Source: Nocardioides sp. NBC_00368 (GTDB lineage Bacteria > Actinomycetota > Actinomycetes > Propionibacteriales > Nocardioidaceae). From it: DNA of 64,000 nt. Below are positions 32,522 through 41,244 of the stretch, piece after piece. The DNA is taken from the NCBI RefSeq assembly GCF_036090055.1, contig NZ_CP107970.1:2234501-2298500 (forward strand), given 5' to 3'. Numbering within the stretch: the stretch's first letter is position 1; every line of letters begins with the position of its first letter. The notes under the pieces were generated by a model. The model made no database searches and had not been told where the DNA came from. It saw nothing but the letters and a program-made list of their open reading frames with translations. Position numbers and translations under genes: made by a program.

Positions 32522-33367
32522 CTATCGCGTCAGCAACCACTCGTCGTACTCGGCGGCCTGTCGCTTGTGGAGCTCGCGCAGCGCGTCGTCCTCGATGCCC
32601 TGGAACGACAGCCCGATCCCGGCGAGAGCCGTGCGCCACTGCTCGAAGTCGCGCAGCTCGCGCTCGAAGGCCCCCTCGCCGCTGCGCGCGTGCCGGATCG
32701 AGCGGATCGTCTCAGCTCCGGACGCGTCCCGCCGCTGCACCACGAGCTTGCGCGTGAAGTCACCGTCGGGCGGGGTGGAGAGACGCACGTGGGAGGTCTC
32801 GATCTCCTCCTGCGTCACGCTCCCGCGCACGAACGAGCCGTTGAAGGAGCCGTGCGGGTCATGGTGGAAGGTCCATCCCGACTCCCCCACGCGGGCCAGC
32901 CGGTAGACGAACCCGGACTGCCGAAAATGTCCCTCGACCAGCGGCAACGGGTCGCGGAAGCCGTCCCCGTAGCCGACGTCGACCACCCACCGGCCACCGG
33001 GGTTGGCCGCGGTCGGCAGACCGCGGATCTCCAGCGCCAGATGGTCCAGGGTCCCCGAGGCGCCGGTCGCCTCGAGCATCTGGCCGGTGCGGCGTACGAC
33101 GTCGAAGCCCAGCTCTGCCAGCGCCAGCGAGAAGACGCCGTTGTTGTGGAAGCAGTAGCCGGCGTTGCGCCCGGCCGCCACCCGCTCGAGCGTCTCCGCC
33201 GGGTCGACAGCGTCGGGCATCCCCGTGGCTCCGATGGCGGCGAGCATGATCGAGAGGTTCTCGTAGGGCAGCGTGTCGAGATGGCGGTGGTGAAGATCGA
33301 CGAGCGTCTCGTACGTCGCCTCCGGCCGTCCCTCGATGCCGAGCCGTCGCAGATAGCCGTCGATCAC
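32522..33367 (-). CDS. nat: Arylamine N-acetyltransferase
   Basis: The 281-aa enzyme transfers acetyl from acetyl-CoA to arylamines and hydrazines. Catalytic residues are Cys72 in RNAGYCFHNNGVFS, His109 in SGTLDHLALEI and Asp130 in WVVDVGYGD. PYENLSI near residue 35 is the typical N-terminal motif. GTG 33367 is preceded by GGGAGGTACG and overlaps the flavin reductase stop (GTGA), so translation is coupled. In mycobacteria NAT links to cholesterol catabolism, but no such genes are here. Confidence 0.92.
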   Translation of the reverse strand: MIDGYLRRLGIEGRPEATYETLVDLHHRHLDTLPYENLSIMLAAIGATGMPDAVDPAETLERVAAGRNAGYCFHNNGVFSLALAELGFDVVRRTGQMLEATGASGTLDHLALEIRGLPTAANPGGRWVVDVGYGDGFRDPLPLVEGHFRQSGFVYRLARVGESGWTFHHDPHGSFNGSFVRGSVTQEEIETSHVRLSTPPDGDFTRKLVVQRRDASGAETIRSIRHARSGEGAFERELRDFEQWRTALAGIGLSFQGIEDDALRELHKRQAAEYDEWLLTR

Positions 33368-33861
33368 CGTTCGTACCTCCCGTGCCGGTGGACCAGCGGG
33401 TCGGCGTCGTCGCCGACCTCGAGCGACACGATCTCGCACGTCGCCAGGGCCGACCAACCGATTTCCGTCATCGAGACCAGGCGTACGCCGGCCCAGGTCG
33501 GGGCGTCGGTGAGGCGGCGGCCGAACTCGGTCGTCTCCCACGACCCCAGCCGGAACGCGCCGCCAGGAGCGGGAGCGGTGCCGCCGAACGCCTCGGCCAG
33601 GTCGCGGTGACGCCAGTGGAGCAGCGACACGACGCCGACGCCGGTCTCCTCGAGCTCGTCCCGCAGGTCCGAGTCGGGGTCGAGCAGACCGAGCACGGCG
33701 CCGGGCGCCCCGTTGGCCATCATCAGCGAGGAGACCGTGAGCCCGGCCCAAGAACCAGCAGAGCCGGAGGTCCACAGCGAGACCCGCCCACCCAGACGAC
33801 CGCGCCACCGGCGTACCGGATCCTCCGGCGTCGGGAACGGGTGGGACGAGTGGATCGTCAG
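33364..33861 (-). CDS. Flavin reductase-domain protein, apparent CTG start
   Basis: This 165-aa protein resembles small FMN-binding flavin reductases: GRVSLWTSG, AGLTVSSLMMANG, VLGLLDPDSDLRDEL, HWRHRDLAEAFGG and WAGVRLVSMTEIGWSALATCEI. The conserved N-terminus LTIHSSHPFPTPEDPVRRW starts at a CTG codon (33861) overlapping the plsC stop as CTGA; no ATG, GTG or TTG lies between there and the core. ATG 33723 would delete the flavin-binding strand. It overlaps nat at its 3' end, giving a tightly coupled plsC-reductase-nat set. Confidence 0.75.
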   Translation of the reverse strand: MTIHSSHPFPTPEDPVRRWRGRLGGRVSLWTSGSAGSWAGLTVSSLMMANGAPGAVLGLLDPDSDLRDELEETGVGVVSLLHWRHRDLAEAFGGTAPAPGGAFRLGSWETTEFGRRLTDAPTWAGVRLVSMTEIGWSALATCEIVSLEVGDDADPLVHRHGRYER

Positions 33862-34604
33862 GCTACGTCCTTGGTCGGCCGCGAAGACTTCGAAGACTTC
33901 TTCGCCGGCTTCTCACCGGTGGCCAGCTTCTTGGCGTCGGTGGCGTACATGTCGACGTACTCCTGACCGGACAGCTTCAGGATCTCGTAGACGATCTCGT
34001 CGGTGATCGCCCGCAGGATGTAGCGGTCGTTGGCCATGCCCTCGTAGCGCGAGAAGTCCAGCGGCTTGCCGAAGACGATCCGCGGCCGGACGATCTTGCC
34101 GAGCTTCTTGCCCGGGGGCGCGATCACGTCGGTGCCGATCACCGCGACCGGGATCACCGGAGCGCCGGTGTCCAGAGCCAGCCGGGCGATGCCGGTGCGG
34201 CCCCGGTAGAGCTTGCCGTCGTGGGAACGCGTGCCCTCGGGATAGATCCCGAAGAGCTCGCCGTCGCCGAGCACCCGCTTCGCGGCGATCAGGGCGCCCT
34301 CGGCCGCAGTCGCCCCCGACCGGTCGATCGGCACGTTGCCGGTGCCGCTGAAGAACGTACGCTGCAGGAAACCCTTCACGCCCGTGCCGGTGAAGTACTC
34401 CGCCTTCGCCACGAACCGCACCATCCGCGGTGAGCCCAGCGGCATGAAGAGCCAGTCGGCGTAGGAGAGGTGGTTGCCGGCCAGGATCGCCGGGCCCTTG
34501 CGCGGGATGTTCTCGACACCCTCCCAGGTCGGGCGGAAAACAGCCCGGAGCAGAGGCCCGACAGCGACCCACTTCAAGAACGAGTAGAAGAGCTTCGTCG
34601 ACAC
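33858..34604 (-). CDS. plsC: 1-acylglycerol-3-phosphate acyltransferase family
   Basis: The 248-aa membrane-associated acyltransferase has the HxxxxD motif in GNHLSYADWL (His45, Asp50), FVAKAEYF, the GNVPIDRSG segment and YPEGTRS (Glu123-Arg126), as in phospholipid-synthesis acyltransferases. The C-terminal 20 residues are lysine/serine-rich. GTG 34604 is preceded by GGGAAGG. Synteny matches Rv2182c. It is divergent from a small membrane protein, with 98 bp between. Confidence 0.92.
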   Translation of the reverse strand: MSTKLFYSFLKWVAVGPLLRAVFRPTWEGVENIPRKGPAILAGNHLSYADWLFMPLGSPRMVRFVAKAEYFTGTGVKGFLQRTFFSGTGNVPIDRSGATAAEGALIAAKRVLGDGELFGIYPEGTRSHDGKLYRGRTGIARLALDTGAPVIPVAVIGTDVIAPPGKKLGKIVRPRIVFGKPLDFSRYEGMANDRYILRAITDEIVYEILKLSGQEYVDMYATDAKKLATGEKPAKKSSKSSRPTKDVA

Positions 34605-34690
34605 CCCATCGCCTTCCCAAATTGCCTTCGACCGATGAGCCTATAACGAGACAGGTACTTCTACTCGCGCACCCTGTCATGAGATCCGGC

Positions 34691-34696
34691 TAGGCT
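34691..34696 (+). promoter_or_regulatory. Leaderless -10 box, small membrane protein
   Basis: TAGGCT ends six bases before GTG 34703, the same arrangement as at 10225. Confidence 0.65.
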
Positions 34697-34702
34697 GGAA
34701 GA

Positions 34703-35191
34703 GTGAGTGACCGAGACGACCGGCCCGAGGACACGACCGGGGCCTCCGACGACGCCTCCGTGCCTGCAGACGGACCGTCGTCGGACGAGGAAGCCTGGCG
34801 CGAGATCGTCGAGAACTACGGCGACCGCCCCGCCCTCGAGGAGGAGCCAGTCTCCCGTGGTCTCTTCGAGAAGAAGATCGACATCGTCGAGCCCGTCGAG
34901 GACCCGGACCCCTCCGAGGACATGTGGCGCGACGACGAGGAGGGCTATGTCCCGCCGCCTCCGCCGCCGCTGCCGAAGCCGACCCCGGCGCGCCTGCTGG
35001 CCTGGATCGGTGTGCTCGGCGCACCGGTCGCCGTGCTCGTGCTGATCGTGGTCACCCAGATCACCGACCGCCACTTCGACAGCTGGGTCATCGGCGGCCT
35101 GGTCGCGGCCTTCATCGCCGGGTTCGTCTACCTGCTGATGACGATGCCGTCCGAGCCCCGCGATCCCTGGGACGACGGCGCCCGCGTCTAG
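34703..35191 (+). CDS. Acidic two-helix membrane protein
   Basis: The 162-aa protein has a strongly acidic cytoplasmic N-terminus (about 80 residues) with a conserved-looking WREIVENYGDRP segment, a PPPPPPLPKPTPARL linker, and two closely spaced hydrophobic helices (about 96-117 and 126-146). I recognise it only as an actinobacterial hypothetical that commonly neighbours plsC and the ROK kinases. The GTG start is supported by a leaderless -10 box. It overlaps the ROK gene on the other strand by four bases at the stops. Confidence 0.78.
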   Translation: MSDRDDRPEDTTGASDDASVPADGPSSDEEAWREIVENYGDRPALEEEPVSRGLFEKKIDIVEPVEDPDPSEDMWRDDEEGYVPPPPPPLPKPTPARLLAWIGVLGAPVAVLVLIVVTQITDRHFDSWVIGGLVAAFIAGFVYLLMTMPSEPRDPWDDGARV

Positions 35192-36147
35192 CCCGCGGTG
35201 GCCCGGCGGGCCAGGATGCTCGCCCCCACGACCCCGGCCTCCGCACCGAAGGCGGCTTCCACGATCGGCGGCACCTCGCGGTGGAGGCGACCGACGAGCG
35301 AGGCCTCCAAGGCCGTCCGGGCGGGCGCCAGCAGCAGGTCGCCCGCGGTCGAGACTCCGCCGCCGACGACCAGCAGCTCGGGGTCGAAGGCGGCCACCAG
35401 GCCGGCCAGCCCGACGCCCAGCCACGACCCCACCGACTCGTACGCAGCGAGCGCGAGCGCATCGCCGCCGGCCGCGGCGGCGGTGACCGCCGGGCCGGTG
35501 ATCTTGAGCGGATCGCCCGCGGCCAGCTCGTCGAGCGGGCCACCGGCATGCTTCTCGGTCTCCACCCGGGCGCGCACGAAGGCGACCAGCGCGTTGCCGG
35601 AGGAGTACTGCTCCCAGCAGCCGGTGAGACCGCACTCGCAGGGCAGCCCGCCGGGCACGACCTGCATGTGGCCGAACTCCCCGGCCATGCCGTTGCGACC
35701 GCGCACGACCTTGCCGTCCAGGATCACGGCGCCGCCGATGCCGGTGCCGAGCGTGATGAGCAGGGCGGAGTCGACGCCGCGGGCGGCGCCCAGCTCCAGC
35801 TCGGCCAGAGCGGCGCAGTTGGCGTCGTTGTCGAGCGCCACCCGGGTGCCCCAGCGCGCGGACAGCCGGCTCAGGGTCGGCTCGCCGCGCCAGGGCAGGT
35901 GCGGAGCGAACATGACCCGCTCCCCCGCCGCGTCGACGAACCCGGCCGCAGCGAGCCCGACCCCGGCGACGGGCCGGCCGGCGGCCACCTCGGTGACCGC
36001 CTCGGTCAGGGCGTCCTCCACCAGCTCGAGCTCGACCCGCCGCCCCGGAGTGCTGCGGTGAGCGGTGCGGAGCACCTCACCGGCCGGCGAGACCTCCGCC
36101 GCGAGCACCTTGGTGCCACCGATGTCGACACCGATGTGCAGGCTCAC
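35188..36147 (-). CDS. ROK-family sugar kinase (glucokinase-like)
   Basis: The 319-aa protein has the ROK phosphate-binding loop GVDIGGTKVLAAEV, sugar-binding DNDANCAALAE with the catalytic Asp, TLGTGIGGAVI, and the zinc-binding set GEFGHMQV plus CECGLTGCWEQYSSG. It probably phosphorylates glucose or a related hexose. It is the downstream member of a tandem pair; a 39-bp gap with two near-identical CTCACTGGA/GGATCCGG segments separates it from the upstream paralogue. Confidence 0.88.
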   Translation of the reverse strand: MSLHIGVDIGGTKVLAAEVSPAGEVLRTAHRSTPGRRVELELVEDALTEAVTEVAAGRPVAGVGLAAAGFVDAAGERVMFAPHLPWRGEPTLSRLSARWGTRVALDNDANCAALAELELGAARGVDSALLITLGTGIGGAVILDGKVVRGRNGMAGEFGHMQVVPGGLPCECGLTGCWEQYSSGNALVAFVRARVETEKHAGGPLDELAAGDPLKITGPAVTAAAAGGDALALAAYESVGSWLGVGLAGLVAAFDPELLVVGGGVSTAGDLLLAPARTALEASLVGRLHREVPPIVEAAFGAEAGVVGASILARRATAG

Positions 36148-36186
36148 TGGACCCGGCTCATTGGATCAAGGCTCACTGGATCCGGC

Positions 36187-37140
36187 TCACCTGCGGGCCA
36201 GGTCGGCCGCGCCGATCAGCCCTGCCTCGTTGCCCAGCGTCGCCTTGCGGATGTCGAGCATCGGCCGGTGGCCGCGGCCGGTCAGCTGCGCCAGGAACGC
36301 ACGCCGAGCAGGCCCGAGGAGCAGGTCGTCGGCCTCGGCCACGCCGCCGCCGATGGCCACCACGGCCGGGTCGAGCACCGCGGCGATCGAGGCGATCCCC
36401 TCGCCGAGCCAGATGCCGAGGTCGGTCAGCGCTTCGATCGCGAAGGCGTCGCCGTCCCGGGCAGCCTCGGTGATCAGCGGGCCCTTGATCTTGTCGAGGT
36501 CACCCTCGGCCCGGTCCAGGACCTCGCGGGCGAGCAGCGAGCCGCCGCGCGCCGCGGCGCGGACGTTGCGCACCAGGGCCGACCCCGAGGCGTACTGCTC
36601 CCAGCAGCCGCGGTTGCCGCAGCCGCACAGGTGACCGTTGGGCACGACCCGCATGTGGCCGATCTCGGCGCCGACGCCGAAGGCACCACGGTAGAGGTCG
36701 CCCTCGAGCACCAGGCCGCCGCCGACACCGGTGCCGACGGTCACCAGCATCATGTTGTCGACCTCGGCACCCGCGCCGTACTCGAACTCGCCCCACGCGG
36801 CGGCGTTGGCGTCGTTCTCGATCACGACCGGCAGCTCGAGGACCTTCTCCAGGCGCTCCTTGAGCGGCACGTCCCGCCAGGCGATGTTGGGGGCGAACAG
36901 AACCGTCGACCGGCCCTTGTCGATGTAGCCCGCGGCGCCGATGCCGACGCACTCGATCGGGTGCTTGGTCTTGAGCTCCTGGACCACCTCGACGATGGCC
37001 GCCTCGATGGCCTCCGGGCTCTTCGCCGGCGACTCGACCCGGTGGTCCTCGATGATGTTGCCGTCGTGGTCGACGACGCCGCCGAGGATCTTGGTGCCGC
37101 CCACGTCGACACCGCAGGCCAGCTTCTTCGTCGTCGTCAT
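36187..37140 (-). CDS. ROK-family glucokinase
   Basis: The 317-aa protein shares the full ROK motif set with its neighbour: GVDVGGTKILGGVV, ENDANAAAWGEFEYG, TVGTGVGGGLV, GAEIGHMRV and CGCGNRGCWEQYASG. It resembles the main actinobacterial glucokinase more than the second copy does, judging from the GVVDHDGNI and GLIGAADLAR segments. ATG 37140 lies three bases after the DUF5304 stop, so translation is likely coupled. Confidence 0.9.
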   Translation of the reverse strand: MTTTKKLACGVDVGGTKILGGVVDHDGNIIEDHRVESPAKSPEAIEAAIVEVVQELKTKHPIECVGIGAAGYIDKGRSTVLFAPNIAWRDVPLKERLEKVLELPVVIENDANAAAWGEFEYGAGAEVDNMMLVTVGTGVGGGLVLEGDLYRGAFGVGAEIGHMRVVPNGHLCGCGNRGCWEQYASGSALVRNVRAAARGGSLLAREVLDRAEGDLDKIKGPLITEAARDGDAFAIEALTDLGIWLGEGIASIAAVLDPAVVAIGGGVAEADDLLLGPARRAFLAQLTGRGHRPMLDIRKATLGNEAGLIGAADLARR

Positions 37141-37143
37141 GCC

Positions 37144-37566
37144 TCAGCTCCAGCCGTCGAGATCGATCCGTTCGACCTTCTCCGAGCGTCGCGCCCAGTC
37201 CCGGGTCGCATCTTCCTCAGCCCGCACGCCATCACTGTGAGCATCCTCGCCTTCACTAGGGCCAGCACCCGGACTCGTGGCCGCCGCGTTGAGCACCGTG
37301 GCCACGGCCTGCATCAACGATGCGGCAGCGCTGGCCAGATGCACCTTGACCTCCGGGCTCGACTCCCGGAGGACATGAACGGTACGGCACAACGGGCAGT
37401 AGGTGCACTCCGGTGCCCCCGTTCCGAGATGCTCTCCGAGCCCCTCGGTGAGGTGGCCGATCCGGGAGTCCTTGGCCCACTCGCCGATGGCCTCCATCAG
37501 CCGGCCGAGCTCCTCGGCGGTCGAGCCCAACGGCTCGTCCGCCCACTCGTGGCGCTGCTCGCTCAC
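37144..37566 (-). CDS. DUF5304 small protein
   Basis: The 140-aa protein contains the CTYCPLCRTVHVLR segment (three cysteines) followed by SSPEVKVHLASAAASLMQAVA, typical of DUF5304, and ends in a charged, disordered tail with EKVERIDLDGW. Function is unknown. GTG 37566 starts two bases after the ArsA-like stop. Conserved association with ArsA-like and ROK genes in actinobacteria (from memory) suggests a linked role. Confidence 0.82.
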   Translation of the reverse strand: MSEQRHEWADEPLGSTAEELGRLMEAIGEWAKDSRIGHLTEGLGEHLGTGAPECTYCPLCRTVHVLRESSPEVKVHLASAAASLMQAVATVLNAAATSPGAGPSEGEDAHSDGVRAEEDATRDWARRSEKVERIDLDGWS

Positions 37567-37568
37567 GA

Positions 37569-38780
37569 TTACTCGCTCTCGATGTTCGTCGTCTGCCGAG
37601 AAAACGTTACTCGCAGCTCCCCACCCTCGACGCGCGCCCCGCTGACGCGCATCCGGGCGAGTGCGGCGGGCAGGGTCAGCAGCCGCCGGTAGGCCCCGAC
37701 GGTGATCGCCAGCTCGTCGCCGTTGCGGCCCAGCTGGACCTGGTCGCGCTCCACCCACTGGGCCAGCCCGGGCAACGCCAGATGGACGACGGTGGCCTCG
37801 CCCGTGGTCTCGGTGCGGAACGGAGCCGCGGTCTCGGGGACAGCCAGCGGGTCGATGCTGCCGGACCAGGCGTACGCCGCCTCGGCGACCTCGCGCAGGT
37901 CCTCGACGCCCACGGGCTCGGAGGGCCGGTAGAACGAGCGCCACACCGGCAGCCCCTCGAAGGAGGCGCCGATGTCGCCGAGCACGTCGTCCTGGGCCTT
38001 GACCCAGCCGGCCCGCCAGTCGTCGGAGCCGCCCGCCGGGAAGATCCGGTTGGCGACGACACCGTCGACGCGGTAGCCGTAGAGGGACAGCGTCGTCCAC
38101 GACCGTCGTGCCTCGGCGAGCACGACCCGCTCGGGGGTCAGCACGATGCGTACGGATGCCTCGGGGCCCGACAGCAGGGCGCGGACGTCGGCGAGCTCGT
38201 CGTGGAGCCGGACGAGCGCGTCGAAGACGGAGTCGCCGGGCATCGGCACCCCGGCGGCCTTGGTGAGCACGGGCTTGAGCGCCTTCACCATCTTGCGCTG
38301 GACCGGGAGGATGCGCTCCAGATACCAGCCCAGGGCCTCGGGAAGGGCGAGCAGACGCAGCGTCTCGGCGGTCGGGGCGCAGTCGACCACGATCGTGTCC
38401 CACTCCCCCGACACGGCCATCCGGCGCAGCTCCAGGAGCGCGAAGACCTCCTCGGCACCCGGGATGACCGTCAGCTCCTCCGCCGCGATCCGGTCCACCC
38501 CGATGGTGTCCAGGACGCTCAGCAGATAGCCCTGCACCTCGGCCCACGACTCCTCGAAGCGGCGCTGCGCGTCGACGTGCTGGACGTAGAGATGGTCGGA
38601 GACCTGCACGGGCTCGGAGCCGAGCGCTGCCTCGAGGCCGAAGGCATCGCCCAGGGAGTGGGCGGCGTCGGTCGAGAGGACCAGCGTGCGCAGCCCGCGG
38701 GCCGCGGACATCGCCGCGGTGCCGGCCGAGACGGTCGACTTGCCGACGCCGCCCTTGCCGGTGAAGAGAAGGATTCTCAC
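37569..38780 (-). CDS. ArsA/GET3-family ATPase
   Basis: The 403-aa P-loop ATPase begins RILLFTGKGGVGKSTVSAG, a deviant Walker A with the signature lysine, then VLSTDAAHSLGDAFG, and IVVDCAPTAETLRLLALPE as switch II region. The C-terminal part has no recognised client-binding groove or metal cysteines, so arsenite transport is unlikely. It matches Rv2184c in position, where function is unknown. GTG 38780 follows the SRPBCC stop after 11 bases. Confidence 0.9.
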   Translation of the reverse strand: MRILLFTGKGGVGKSTVSAGTAAMSAARGLRTLVLSTDAAHSLGDAFGLEAALGSEPVQVSDHLYVQHVDAQRRFEESWAEVQGYLLSVLDTIGVDRIAAEELTVIPGAEEVFALLELRRMAVSGEWDTIVVDCAPTAETLRLLALPEALGWYLERILPVQRKMVKALKPVLTKAAGVPMPGDSVFDALVRLHDELADVRALLSGPEASVRIVLTPERVVLAEARRSWTTLSLYGYRVDGVVANRIFPAGGSDDWRAGWVKAQDDVLGDIGASFEGLPVWRSFYRPSEPVGVEDLREVAEAAYAWSGSIDPLAVPETAAPFRTETTGEATVVHLALPGLAQWVERDQVQLGRNGDELAITVGAYRRLLTLPAALARMRVSGARVEGGELRVTFSRQTTNIESE

Positions 38781-38791
38781 GAAGGCATGCC

Positions 38792-39223
38792 CTACTTCTC
38801 CACCCGCTGCTTGAGGCCTCGCAGGGCGGTGTCGATCAGGACCTTCTCGCCCTTGCGCTTGAGCATGCCGATCAGCGGGATGCTCAGGTCGAGCGCGAGC
38901 CGGTAGGTGACCTCGGTGCGGCCGCCGAGGTCGCGCAGCACATAGGCGCCGTCCATCGACCGCAGCAGGTTGCCCTTCACCAGCGACCAGGTCACCTGGC
39001 GGTCGTCGTCCCAGTCGTAGGCCAGGGTGTATTCGTCCTTGATCGGCGCGACGTCGAGCACGAATCGGACCTGCTCGGCCCGCCCGTCGACGCCGGTCTC
39101 GATGACGTTGACCTCCTGCATGCCTTTGGCCCACGCCGGATAGGACTTGAAGTCCGCGATCACCGCCATCACTGCCGAGGGCGCGGCCTCGATCACGATC
39201 GTCGAGGTGGTCTGATCGGCCAT
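38792..39223 (-). CDS. SRPBCC (START-like) lipid-binding protein
   Basis: The 143-aa protein is a polyketide-cyclase/START-type fold: STIVIEAAPSAVMAVIADFKSYPAWAKGM at the start, a WSLVKGNLLRSMDGAYVL strand pair, and a long C-terminal helix (LIGMLKRKGEKVLIDTALRGLKQRV). The family binds hydrophobic ligands. Corresponds to Rv2185c by synteny. It lies back to back with fadD, which suggests a shared lipid theme, and upstream of the ArsA-like gene in one operon. Confidence 0.88.
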   Translation of the reverse strand: MADQTTSTIVIEAAPSAVMAVIADFKSYPAWAKGMQEVNVIETGVDGRAEQVRFVLDVAPIKDEYTLAYDWDDDRQVTWSLVKGNLLRSMDGAYVLRDLGGRTEVTYRLALDLSIPLIGMLKRKGEKVLIDTALRGLKQRVEK

Positions 39224-39355
39224 CGGTGGTGTCCTCACTCCCTGACTTGCTAGGTGGCATGGAGCGTACCGGATAGCATCCCGGTGAAATGGTCGGGCTG
39301 TGACGGGGGTAACCTCCGGTTCGTACCCACCTACCATCAGTATGCGGAGGCCCTT

Positions 39356-41149
39356 GTGCGCGAGTTCTCCACGCCCGCGACGTACGTTGTTCCCCCCACC
39401 GGCAACCTGAGCGACGACGTCGTGCGTAACGCCGCCGAGGCGCCCGATGCGGCCGTCCTCAGCCGCCCGGGCCCGGACGGCACCTGGGTCGACGTCACCT
39501 CCGCGGAGTTCCTCGCCGAGGTCTCGGCGGTCGCCAAAGGCCTGATCGCGGCGGGCGTCGGAGCTGGAGACCGGGTGGCGCTGCTCTCCAAGACGCGCTA
39601 CGAGTGGACGCTGATCGACTACGCGATCTGGTTCGCCGGCGCGACGACCGTGCCGATCTACGAGACCTCCTCGGCCGAGCAGATCGAGTGGATCCTCCAG
39701 GACTCCGCCACCGTGGCGGTCGTCGCCGAGGACGCCGGCCACATGAGCCGGATCAGCGAGGTCCGTGCGAGCTGCACCGCGCTCAACAACGTCTGGTCGA
39801 TCAACGACAACGCCGTGGACCTGCTGGTCAAGCTCGGCACCGACATCACCGACGAGCAGCTCGAGGCCCGCCGCAGCGCGGTCACGCCCGAGGACGCCGC
39901 GACCCTGATCTACACCTCCGGCACCACCGGACGCCCCAAGGGCTGCGTGCTCACCCACGGCAACTTCATGTTCGAGCTCGGTGTCGTGGTCGACTCGCTC
40001 GACGGGCTGTTCAGCATCGAGGGCCGCAGCACGCTGCTGTTCCTGCCGCTCGCGCACGTCTTCGCGCGGATCATCCAGGTCGGCTGCATCAAGTCCCGCA
40101 CCCGCCTGGGCCACACCCCCGACATCAAGAACCTCGTCGCCGACCTCGGCACCTTCCAGCCGACCTTCGTGCTGGCCGTGCCGCGGGTGTTCGAGAAGGT
40201 CTACAACACCGCTTCGCAGAAGGCCGTCGCCGACGGCAAGGGCCGCATCTTCGACATGGCGACCGAGGTCGCGATCGACTACTCCCGGGCCACCGAGACC
40301 GGCAAGGCGCCGCTGCTCCTCGCGGCGAAGCACAAGCTGTTCTCCAAGCTCGTCTACGGCAAGCTGCTCGCCGCGCTCGGCGGCAACTGCTCCTACGCCG
40401 TCTCCGGCGGTGCTCCGCTCGGCGACCGCCTCGGCCACTTCTACCGCGGCATCGGCGTCACCGTCCTGGAGGGCTACGGCCTCACCGAGACGACCGGCGC
40501 CCTCACCGTCAACCTGCCCGAGGCGCTCAAGATCGGCACCGTCGGCCGGCCGATCCCCGGCACCTCGGTGCGCGTCGCCGACGACGGCGAGCTGCTCTTC
40601 AAGGGCGGCCAGGTGCTCAAGGAGTACTGGCAGAACCCCGACGCCACGGCCGAGGCCAAGACCGGCGACGGCTGGTTCCACTCCGGCGACCTCGGTGAGG
40701 TCGACGACGAGGGCTTCGTCAAGATCACCGGCCGCAAGAAGGAGATCCTGGTCACCGCCGGCGGCAAGAACGTCGCCCCGGCCGTCCTCGAGGACCGCCT
40801 CCGCGCCCACGTGCTCGTCGACCAGTGCATCGTCGTCGGCGACGGCCAGCCGTTCATCGGCGCCATCGTCACCATCGACCCCGAGGCCCTGCCCACCTGG
40901 GCCGAGGCCAACGGCAAGTCCGGCAACATCGAGGATCTCGTCGAGGACGAGGACCTGCGCGCCGTGATCCAGAGCGCCGTCGACGACGCCAACAAGGCGG
41001 TCTCGAAGGCCGAGTCGATCCGCAAGTTCGTGATCATCCCCGACTCCTGGACCGAGGAGGGTGGCCAGCTCACCCCCAGCCTCAAGCTCAAGCGCAACGT
41101 GGTCATGCGCGAGTTCAGCCACGAGGTCGACGCGCTCTACGCAAAGTAA
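39356..41149 (+). CDS. fadD15: Long-chain acyl-CoA synthetase (FadD15-like)
   Basis: The 597-aa AMP-forming ligase activates fatty acids. Motifs are LIYTSGTTGRPKGCVLTHGN (P-loop), GYGLTETTG, GWFHSGDLGEVDDEGFVKITGRKKE and the catalytic lysine in the final LTPSLKLKRN. The GTG at 39356 is chosen because GGAGG lies five bases upstream and REFSTPATYVVPP matches the family start. Synteny matches fadD15 (Rv2187). A strong hairpin follows the stop. Confidence 0.92.
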   Translation: MREFSTPATYVVPPTGNLSDDVVRNAAEAPDAAVLSRPGPDGTWVDVTSAEFLAEVSAVAKGLIAAGVGAGDRVALLSKTRYEWTLIDYAIWFAGATTVPIYETSSAEQIEWILQDSATVAVVAEDAGHMSRISEVRASCTALNNVWSINDNAVDLLVKLGTDITDEQLEARRSAVTPEDAATLIYTSGTTGRPKGCVLTHGNFMFELGVVVDSLDGLFSIEGRSTLLFLPLAHVFARIIQVGCIKSRTRLGHTPDIKNLVADLGTFQPTFVLAVPRVFEKVYNTASQKAVADGKGRIFDMATEVAIDYSRATETGKAPLLLAAKHKLFSKLVYGKLLAALGGNCSYAVSGGAPLGDRLGHFYRGIGVTVLEGYGLTETTGALTVNLPEALKIGTVGRPIPGTSVRVADDGELLFKGGQVLKEYWQNPDATAEAKTGDGWFHSGDLGEVDDEGFVKITGRKKEILVTAGGKNVAPAVLEDRLRAHVLVDQCIVVGDGQPFIGAIVTIDPEALPTWAEANGKSGNIEDLVEDEDLRAVIQSAVDDANKAVSKAESIRKFVIIPDSWTEEGGQLTPSLKLKRNVVMREFSHEVDALYAK

Positions 41150-41168
41150 AGGCTGTTCCAGTGGCGTC

Positions 41169-41235
41169 GAGTCGGCGCATCTGACCCCGTGCCTGGCGAA
41201 GCGAAGCGAGCCAGAGGGGTCGGATGCGCCGACTC
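41169..41235. terminator. Bidirectional terminator between fadD and M48 peptidase
   Basis: Arms 41169-41188 and 41216-41235 form a 20-bp stem with one mismatch. The 27-base loop carries a copy of the GCGAAGCGAAGCGAGCC repeat found at 5071-5154. The arm sequence GAGTCGGCGC recurs in hairpins at 49254 and 55777. Confidence 0.8.
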
Positions 41236-41244
41236 GGCCTTAAC

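Noticed and set aside
37569..38780. Arsenite efflux ATPase
   Set aside because: The P-loop resembles ArsA, but there are no metal-binding cysteines and no arsB, arsR or arsC nearby; the locus matches the conserved Rv2184c position.
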